A stretch of DNA of 13,454 bases, from contig JAEZAR010000145.1 of assembly GCA_023430425.1 (NCBI GenBank), positions 1-13,454 of the forward strand, written 5' to 3'. Each line of letters starts with the position of its first letter. Position 1 is the first letter of the stretch. The notes below the pieces were generated by a model. It was not told the origin of the DNA. It saw only the letters and a program-made list of their open reading frames with translations, and made no database searches. This DNA is from Actinomycetes bacterium. Its GTDB lineage: Bacteria; Actinomycetota; Actinomycetes; Actinomycetales; Cellulomonadaceae. The position numbers and the translations under genes were made by a program. Positions 8,856 through 13,454 of the stretch are shown here, piece after piece.

Positions 8856-9751
8856 CCGCCACCACCGCCCCGGGCGCCGTCGCGCGCCGGAACGTGCTGT
8901 TCCCGCGGCGCGCGACGCGCAGCCGGACGGTCGCCGCCCTCGCCCGGCACGCCGTCACGATCGCCGTGCTGTTCGCGATGCTCTACCCGGTGCTGTGGAT
9001 GATCGACGCGTCGTTCCGGCCCAACGGCCTCATCGGCACGACCTACCTCCCGTTCGCCGGGGACTTCACCACGGAGAACTACGAGGCCGGTCTCGCGCGG
9101 TCGTCGACGCTGAACTTCAGCCGGTACTTCGTGAACTCGACTGTCATCGCGGTCCTCGCGGTGATCGGCAACGTGGTCGCGTGCACGCTCGCGGCCTACG
9201 CGTTCGCGCGGCTGCAGTTCCCCCTCAAGCGCACCCTGTTCGCGGTGCTCATGGCGACCCTGCTGCTCCCGTACCAGGTCACGATGGTGCCGCAGTACAT
9301 CCTGTTCAACGAGCTGGGCTGGCTGAACACCTACCTGCCGCTCGTGGTGCCGCGGTTCCTCGCGGTCGACGCCTTCTACGTCTTCCTCGCCGTGCAGTTC
9401 ATCCGCGGGCTGCCGCGGGAGCTCGACGAGGCGGCACGCATCGACGGGTGCAGCCACCTGTCCATCTTCACGCGCGTGATCGCGCCGCTGCTGGGGCCCG
9501 CGATCGCCACGACGGCGATGTTCACCTTCGTGCACGCGTGGAACGACTTCCTCGGCCCCCGGCTCTACCTCAGCGACACCCGCCTGTACACGGTGCCGCA
9601 GGGCCTCGTCCAGTTCGTCGACGCCACGGGCCAGTCGTCCGTGGGGGCGCTCTTCGCCATGGCCACGCTGGCCATCGCCCCCGTCGTCGGCTTCTTCCTC
9701 GCCGCGCAGCGCCTGCTCACGCAGGGCATCGCGACGACCGGACTCAAGTAG
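8852..9751 (+). CDS. ABC transporter permease, CUT1 type, MalG/UgpE-like
   Basis: The second membrane subunit of the importer, 299 residues. After a basic N-terminal tail, the first hydrophobic helix lies at about 32-52 (VTIAVLFAMLYPVLWMI), with several more after it. The EAA loop is at E193-G199 (EAARIDG), followed by FTRVIAPLLGPAI, and the WNDFLGP motif typical of MalG-like subunits comes next. The frame is open well upstream over the first permease, but the ATG at 8852 overlaps that gene's stop, has GGGGAGG at 8841-8847, and places the start just before the usual first helix. It should pair with the preceding permease and with a cytoplasmic MsiK/MalK-like ATPase that is not encoded in this window. 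Confidence 0.94.
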   Translation: MTATTAPGAVARRNVLFPRRATRSRTVAALARHAVTIAVLFAMLYPVLWMIDASFRPNGLIGTTYLPFAGDFTTENYEAGLARSSTLNFSRYFVNSTVIAVLAVIGNVVACTLAAYAFARLQFPLKRTLFAVLMATLLLPYQVTMVPQYILFNELGWLNTYLPLVVPRFLAVDAFYVFLAVQFIRGLPRELDEAARIDGCSHLSIFTRVIAPLLGPAIATTAMFTFVHAWNDFLGPRLYLSDTRLYTVPQGLVQFVDATGQSSVGALFAMATLAIAPVVGFFLAAQRLLTQGIATTGLK

Positions 9752-9782
9752 CCAGCCCCCGACAGATCAAGGGAGATCACAG

Positions 9783-11126
9783 ATGCGCAGTGCACGCAGA
9801 CACACGATGGTCGCGATGGTGGTCGCCTCCGTGGCCCTGACCGCCGCGTGCGGTGGGGGCACCGCGGAGGAACCCGAGACCGCTCCCGACGACGGCGCCT
9901 CGGAGGCGCCGGAGGAGGCCGAGGTCGGCGGCGAGGTCCAGTACGCCTGGTGGGGCGGGCCGGCCCGCAACGAGCGGACCCAGGCCGTCATCGACCTGTA
10001 CGAGGCGGCCAACCCCGGGGTGACCGTCAACGGCACGACCGCCGAGTTCACCAGCCACTGGGAGAACATGACGGTCCAGGCCGCGGGCGGGAACCTGCCC
10101 TGCATCCCGCAGATGCAGAACCGCACGATGGCCGACTACGGGGACCGCGGCGCGCTGCGCGCGCTGGACGACCTCGTCGAGTCGGGCGCGATCGACGTCA
10201 CGAACATCCCCGAGAGCGTGCTGGACTCCGGGCGCGGCGCCGACGGCAACCTCTACATGATCCCCTACGGCGCCGCGTTCGGGTCGATGATGGTCAACGA
10301 GACCACCATCTCCGAGCTCGGCCTCGAGCTGCCGCCCGAGGGCTACGACTGGGACTGGCTCCAGGAGTGGCTGCTGGAGATCTCGGAGGCCACCGGCCAG
10401 CCCGCGATGGGCAACGTCGGCCAGCACACCGACCTCTTCGAGGCCTGGGTGCGCAGCCACGGTGAGGAGCTCTACACCGAGGAGGGCATCGGCTTCACGG
10501 CGGGGACCGTGCAGGCCTACTGGGAGTGGGTCGCCGAGCTCGCCGACGCGGGCGCGATCGACTCGCCCGAGCGCGGCGTGGAGACGCGCGGACAGCCCGT
10601 CGAGCAGAGCGACTTCGCGCAGGGCACCCGCGCGGCGCACATCTGGCCGGCGAACGCCCTCGGCACCGTGCAGGGCGCGATCGACCAGGTCGAGCCGGGC
10701 AACGTGCTGGCGGTGTACCCGCTGCCGAGCGGCCCCGACGGGCCGGGCAACGCGCTCTGGCTCTCCGGCCTCGCGATCGCCGAGAACTGCGACAACGTCG
10801 ACACCGCGGCGTCGTTCATCGACTTCTTCGTCAACGACGGCGAGGCGGCGCTGGCGTACGCGTCCGACAACGGCGCGAACACGAACACGGAGAACCTCCA
10901 GCTGCTCCTCGACTCGCCGGACATCAGCGACGCGAAGAAGTCCGAGCTCGAGCTGTACCGGACGCTGACGGACCTCGGCGTCGGGCGCACCATCTACGGC
11001 AAGGGCTTCGCCGCGATCTTCCAGCAGGGCTTCACCCGGTTCTACGAGCAGCTCTCGCTGCAGGGTCAGGACCTCGGCGAGGCGGCGGAGCAGTTCCTCA
11101 GCGAGGCCGAGAACACGATCGGCTGA
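9783..11126 (+). CDS. Extracellular substrate-binding lipoprotein of the ABC importer
   Basis: A 447-residue family 1 solute-binding protein that would capture the substrate outside the membrane and deliver it to the two permeases encoded just before. Arg and His residues at 2-7, a hydrophobic segment to 22 and C23 (ALTAAC) form a lipoprotein signal. The lipobox is slightly unusual, with threonine at -3 and leucine one place further out. An acidic linker at 24-50 precedes the folded domain (QYAWWGGPARNERTQAVIDLYEAANPGV). C107 and C336 are the only other cysteines and might pair. The ATG at 9783 has AAGGGAG at 9769-9775. Encoding the binding protein after the permeases reverses the common order. 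The hairpin that follows may raise its message level over that of downstream genes. The ligand is unknown; family 1 proteins mostly bind mono- and oligosaccharides or polyol derivatives. Confidence 0.93.
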   Translation: MRSARRHTMVAMVVASVALTAACGGGTAEEPETAPDDGASEAPEEAEVGGEVQYAWWGGPARNERTQAVIDLYEAANPGVTVNGTTAEFTSHWENMTVQAAGGNLPCIPQMQNRTMADYGDRGALRALDDLVESGAIDVTNIPESVLDSGRGADGNLYMIPYGAAFGSMMVNETTISELGLELPPEGYDWDWLQEWLLEISEATGQPAMGNVGQHTDLFEAWVRSHGEELYTEEGIGFTAGTVQAYWEWVAELADAGAIDSPERGVETRGQPVEQSDFAQGTRAAHIWPANALGTVQGAIDQVEPGNVLAVYPLPSGPDGPGNALWLSGLAIAENCDNVDTAASFIDFFVNDGEAALAYASDNGANTNTENLQLLLDSPDISDAKKSELELYRTLTDLGVGRTIYGKGFAAIFQQGFTRFYEQLSLQGQDLGEAAEQFLSEAENTIG

Positions 11127-11133
11127 GGTGAGG

Positions 11134-11158
11134 CCCGCGGGGTCGGGGGACCCGCGGG
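11134..11158 (+). repeat. Inverted repeat downstream of the binding-protein gene
   Basis: CCCGCGGG occurs at 11134-11141 and again at 11151-11158. The word is its own reverse complement, so the two copies can pair as an eight-base-pair stem around a nine-base loop, a few bases after the lipoprotein stop codon. It sits next to a stronger hairpin and may act with it. The sequence is low in complexity, so chance is possible. Confidence 0.35.
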
Positions 11159-11169
11159 ACCGACGGACC

Positions 11170-11209
11170 CCCGGCCCGGGAGACGGCTGCGCGCCTCTCC
11201 CGGGCCGGG
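11170..11209 (+). terminator. Strong 14-bp stem hairpin between the transporter and CoA-transferase genes
   Basis: The 14 bases at 11170-11183 are an exact reverse complement of 11196-11209, with a 12-base loop. It is the longest perfect stem noticed in the window. No T tract follows (the next bases are C-rich), so it would be a T-less, actinobacterial-style terminator or attenuator, or a 3' stabiliser for the binding-protein message. The CoA-transferase ribosome-binding site begins about 15 bases after it. I see no convincing promoter in the remaining 30 bases, so the downstream genes probably depend on read-through. Confidence 0.6.
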
Positions 11210-11239
11210 CCCCACCGACCGACGAGGAGAAGGGCTTTC

Positions 11240-12418
11240 ATGACCGCGCACGCGCTCGAGGGCATGCGGGTGGTCGACCTCACCCAGGTGATGGCCGGAC
11301 CGTTCGCCACGATGCTCCTGGCGGACCTGGGGGCCGACGTCGTCAAGGTGGAGCCACCCGGCGGCGGTGACCAGACCCGGCACTCCTGGGGCCGCTCCGG
11401 CGCCGGCGACGACGGCCCTGCGTTCTTCGCGCTCAACCGCAACAAGCGCAGCGTGGTCCTGGACCTGCGGTCCCCGGAGGGCAGGGCCGACCTGCTGCGC
11501 ATGGTGGCGGAAGCCGACGTCCTGGTCGAGAACTTCCGTCCGGGGGTGATGGGTCGCCTCGGGCTGGACTACGACACGCTGCGCGAGGTCAACCCGGGCC
11601 TCATCTACGCGAGCATCTCCGGTTTCGGCCACACCGGCCCGTACGCCGAGCGCCCGGGGTACGACCTCATCGCGCAGGGCATGGCGGGCATCCTCGAGCT
11701 CACCGGGCACCCGGACGGGCCGCCCGCGAAGGCGGGGGTGCCGGTGGCCGACCTCGGCTCCGGGCTCTTCTGCGTCTACGGGATCCTCGCGGCGTACGTG
11801 CACAAGCTGCGCACCGGGGAGGGGCAGCGGCTCGAGACCTCGCTGTACGAGGCGGCGGTCGCGCTCACGGTGTGGGAGGCCACCGAGTACTGGTCGAGCG
11901 GCAACGTCCCGGCCCGCACGGGCTCCTCGCACCGGATGTCGGCGCCCTACCAGGCGTTCCGAACGGCCGACGGCTGGATGACGATCGGCGCGAACAACCA
12001 GCGGCTCTGGGGCTTCCTCTGCACGGCGCTCGGCCGCCCCGAGCTCGCCGACGACGAGCGGTTCGCCACCAACCCCGACCGCATGCGCAACAAGGCCGAG
12101 CTCGCCGCGGTCATCGAGGAGGTCCTCGCCGAGCACGGCACCGACCACTGGGTCGAGCGGCTGCTGGCCGGGGGCGTGCCCGCGGGGCCGATCCGCACGT
12201 ACGACCAGGTGCTCGCCGACGAGCACACCCGCGCCCGGGGCATGGTGCAGACCATCCCGCACCCCGTCGAGGGGGAGGTGGCGACCCTCGGCTTCCCGGT
12301 GAAGCTCGAGGGCACGCCGGCGACGGCGCGTCGTCACCCGCCGCTCCTCGGCGAGCACCAGGAGGAGGTGCTCGGCCCCCGCGCCGGCGCCCCGGAGGCC
12401 GGGCGGGCCCGGCCGTGA
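11240..12418 (+). CDS. Class III CoA-transferase (CaiB/BaiF family)
   Basis: A 392-residue CoA-transferase that moves CoA from a donor thioester to a carboxylic acid. Members include formyl-CoA:oxalate, carnitine, succinyl-CoA:citramalate and similar transferases. Family signatures are visible in order: the N-terminal [57 protein letters not shown], then [21 protein letters not shown] (each motif within its usual region). The catalytic aspartate is D171 in VADLGSG, and [10 protein letters not shown] follows. The length is normal for a single-domain member. ATG at 11240 has AGGAGAAGG about eight bases upstream. The TGA stop overlaps the GTG start of the hydratase-fold gene, so both are coupled and probably act on the same thioester. 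The acid could come from the aldehyde dehydrogenase of this operon, but the actual acid and CoA donor cannot be read from sequence. Confidence 0.94.
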   Translation: MTAHALEGMRVVDLTQVMAGPFATMLLADLGADVVKVEPPGGGDQTRHSWGRSGAGDDGPAFFALNRNKRSVVLDLRSPEGRADLLRMVAEADVLVENFRPGVMGRLGLDYDTLREVNPGLIYASISGFGHTGPYAERPGYDLIAQGMAGILELTGHPDGPPAKAGVPVADLGSGLFCVYGILAAYVHKLRTGEGQRLETSLYEAAVALTVWEATEYWSSGNVPARTGSSHRMSAPYQAFRTADGWMTIGANNQRLWGFLCTALGRPELADDERFATNPDRMRNKAELAAVIEEVLAEHGTDHWVERLLAGGVPAGPIRTYDQVLADEHTRARGMVQTIPHPVEGEVATLGFPVKLEGTPATARRHPPLLGEHQEEVLGPRAGAPEAGRARP

Positions 12419-13188
12419 CCGGCGAGGTGCGGGTCGAGTTCCGCGACGCGGTGGTGCACGTGACGCTGGCGCACCCCGGCCGCCGGAACGCGCTGACGTA
12501 CGACATGTACGACGCGCTGGCCGCTGCGCTGCGCGACGCCGGGCACGACCCGGCGGTGCGTGCCGTCGTGCTGAGAGGCGCGGACGGCGCGTTCGCCGGC
12601 GGCACCGACATCCGGCACCTGGCGGACCTGCGCACGGGCGAGGACGGCGTGGTCTACGAGGCGCGGATGCGCGCGGTGCAGGAGACGCTCCTCGACCTGC
12701 GCGTCCCGGTGGTCGCCGTGGTCGAGGGCGCGTGCGTCGGTGGCGGGCTGGTCCTCGCCGCACTGAGCGACCTGGTCGTGTGCACCCCCGACGCGCGGTT
12801 CGGCTCGCCGATCGCCCGGACGATCGGGAACACGCTCTCGGCGACCTCGCTGGCGCGCCTGCACGCCTGCCTCGGGCGGCGTCGGACGGCCCAGATGCTG
12901 CTCACGGGGCGGCTGCTGGACGCGGACGAGGCCCTCGCCGCCGGATTCGTCACGGCGGTCCTCCCGCCGGCCGACCTGGACGGGTGGCTGGAGGAGGTGC
13001 TGGCCGCCGTGCGGGCGTGCGCGCCGCTCAGCCTCTGGTCGTTCAAGGAGGTCGAGCGCCGGCTCGACGCGGCGGCGGCGGCCGTCCCGGTCGACGACGT
13101 CTACCGGCGCGTCTACGGCAGCGCCGACTTCCGCGAGGGCGTCGAGGCCTTCCTCGCCCACCGCCCGCCCCGCTACGAGGGACGGTGA
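12415..13188 (+). CDS. Enoyl-CoA hydratase/isomerase-fold protein lacking both usual catalytic glutamates
   Basis: A 257-residue crotonase-superfamily protein, a normal length for the family. The oxyanion-hole regions are recognisable: [11 protein letters not shown] near residue 60-70 and [13 protein letters not shown] with glycines 109-111. In rat mitochondrial hydratase the two acid/base residues Glu144 and Glu164 lie in GGGCELA and FGQPE. Here these places hold V113 (GGGLVLA) and I133 (FGSPI), so simple enoyl-CoA hydration by the usual mechanism is doubtful. The following [11 protein letters not shown] stretch resembles one I recall from other crotonase-fold proteins encoded beside CoA-transferases, suggesting a distinct subgroup. 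Other crotonase reactions (isomerisation, decarboxylation, thioester hydrolysis) are possible. The GTG at 12415 overlaps the transferase stop (GTGA); GTG 12427 is an alternative start. It also overlaps the next gene by GTGA. Confidence 0.88.
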   Translation: MTGEVRVEFRDAVVHVTLAHPGRRNALTYDMYDALAAALRDAGHDPAVRAVVLRGADGAFAGGTDIRHLADLRTGEDGVVYEARMRAVQETLLDLRVPVVAVVEGACVGGGLVLAALSDLVVCTPDARFGSPIARTIGNTLSATSLARLHACLGRRRTAQMLLTGRLLDADEALAAGFVTAVLPPADLDGWLEEVLAAVRACAPLSLWSFKEVERRLDAAAAAVPVDDVYRRVYGSADFREGVEAFLAHRPPRYEGR

Positions 13189-13454
13189 GCGGGGTGCCGC
13201 CGCCCCCTCTCGTCGATGCGCACCACCACCTGTGGCCCGCCGACGCCGTCGCGGAGCAGGCCTGGCAGCCCGCGGACGCGACGCTGCGGCGCGCCTTCGA
13301 GCCGGCCGACCTGGCGCCCGCGCTGGCCGAGGCCGGCGTGACGGCGACGGTCCTCATGCAGTCCGTCGACGGGCCGGCGGAGAACGAGCGCCTGGCGGCC
13401 TACGCCGCGGCGACGCCGGTGGTGCGCGGGGTCGTCGGGTGGCTCCCGCTCGAC
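13185..13454 (+). CDS. Amidohydrolase 2 / COG3618-type TIM-barrel hydrolase (N-terminal part, cut by window edge)
   Basis: The first 90 codons of a gene that runs off the right edge. The N-terminus LVDAHHHLW carries the HxH metal-binding pair (H13 and H15, counting from GTG 13185) at the end of the first barrel strand. It is followed by [20 protein letters not shown] and [12 protein letters not shown], a pattern typical of COG3618 hydrolases. Characterised members hydrolyse lactones (L-fuconolactone, L-rhamnonolactone, 2-pyrone-4,6-dicarboxylate). The start overlaps the hydratase-fold stop as GTGA; a second GTG at 13194 would lose only three residues. It is probably part of the same operon and may open a lactone ring before or after import. 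The reaction, the remaining catalytic residues and the full length lie outside the window. Confidence 0.85.
   Translation, partial: MSGVPPPPLVDAHHHLWPADAVAEQAWQPADATLRRAFEPADLAPALAEAGVTATVLMQSVDGPAENERLAAYAAATPVVRGVVGWLPLD

Noticed and set aside
3507..12418. DMSP cleavage pathway (DddD-type CoA-transferase with DddB-like alcohol and DddC-like aldehyde dehydrogenases)
   Set aside because: The families are similar, but DddD is about twice as long as the 392-residue transferase here, the usual BCCT carrier is absent, and a CUT1 importer, RraA-like protein and lactonase-type enzyme are not part of that pathway.
11066..12763. A 565-codon open frame on the - strand opposite the CoA-transferase
   Set aside because: Arg/Pro/Gly-rich shadow of a gene whose family motifs are clear on the + strand.

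Overview
The window is very GC-rich chromosomal DNA, dense with genes that all read on the + strand, with GTG/ATG starts and GTGA/ATGA stop-start overlaps. It looks like a high-GC actinomycete. The NAD-dependent DNA ligase carries a long insert between its zinc finger and its helix-hairpin-helix domain, a form I associate with Micrococcales (Cellulomonas or Arthrobacter type). The exact genus is not established.

Layout: bases 3-56 hold the tail of an unidentified gene whose stop overlaps the start of ligA (53-2380). A spacer of 200 bases follows, with hairpins and a probable promoter. Next comes a GntR/FCD-family regulator (2581-3294). A second spacer (3295-3506) contains a perfect 20-bp palindrome, the clearest promoter of the window (TTGACA, 18 bases, TAACGT) and an ATCCG-repeat operator candidate.

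From 3507 to the right edge runs one probable catabolic operon, in this order: iron-type alcohol dehydrogenase, aldehyde dehydrogenase, RraA/HMG-aldolase-like protein, 3-hydroxyisobutyrate-dehydrogenase-like enzyme, two CUT1-type ABC permeases, a substrate-binding lipoprotein, a class III (CaiB/BaiF) CoA-transferase, an enoyl-CoA-hydratase-fold protein, and the start of a COG3618-type amidohydrolase cut by the window edge. Within the operon the genes overlap or nearly touch, except for hairpin-bearing gaps at 6248-6287 and 11127-11239 and a short gap at 9752-9782.

Working together (inference): the lipoprotein and permeases import a small, probably sugar-like or polyhydroxylated compound, using an ATPase encoded elsewhere. 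The amidohydrolase may open a lactone. The alcohol and aldehyde dehydrogenases oxidise an alcohol to an acid. The CoA-transferase activates an acid, and the hydratase-fold protein, which lacks both usual catalytic glutamates, acts on the thioester. The RraA-like protein may cleave or decarboxylate a 2-oxo acid, and the beta-hydroxyacid dehydrogenase may interconvert a hydroxy acid and its semialdehyde. I do not recognise this gene combination as a named pathway. The substrate is unknown, and this cluster is the best candidate here for an undescribed system. I saw no tRNA, rRNA, CRISPR array, insertion sequence or prophage gene.
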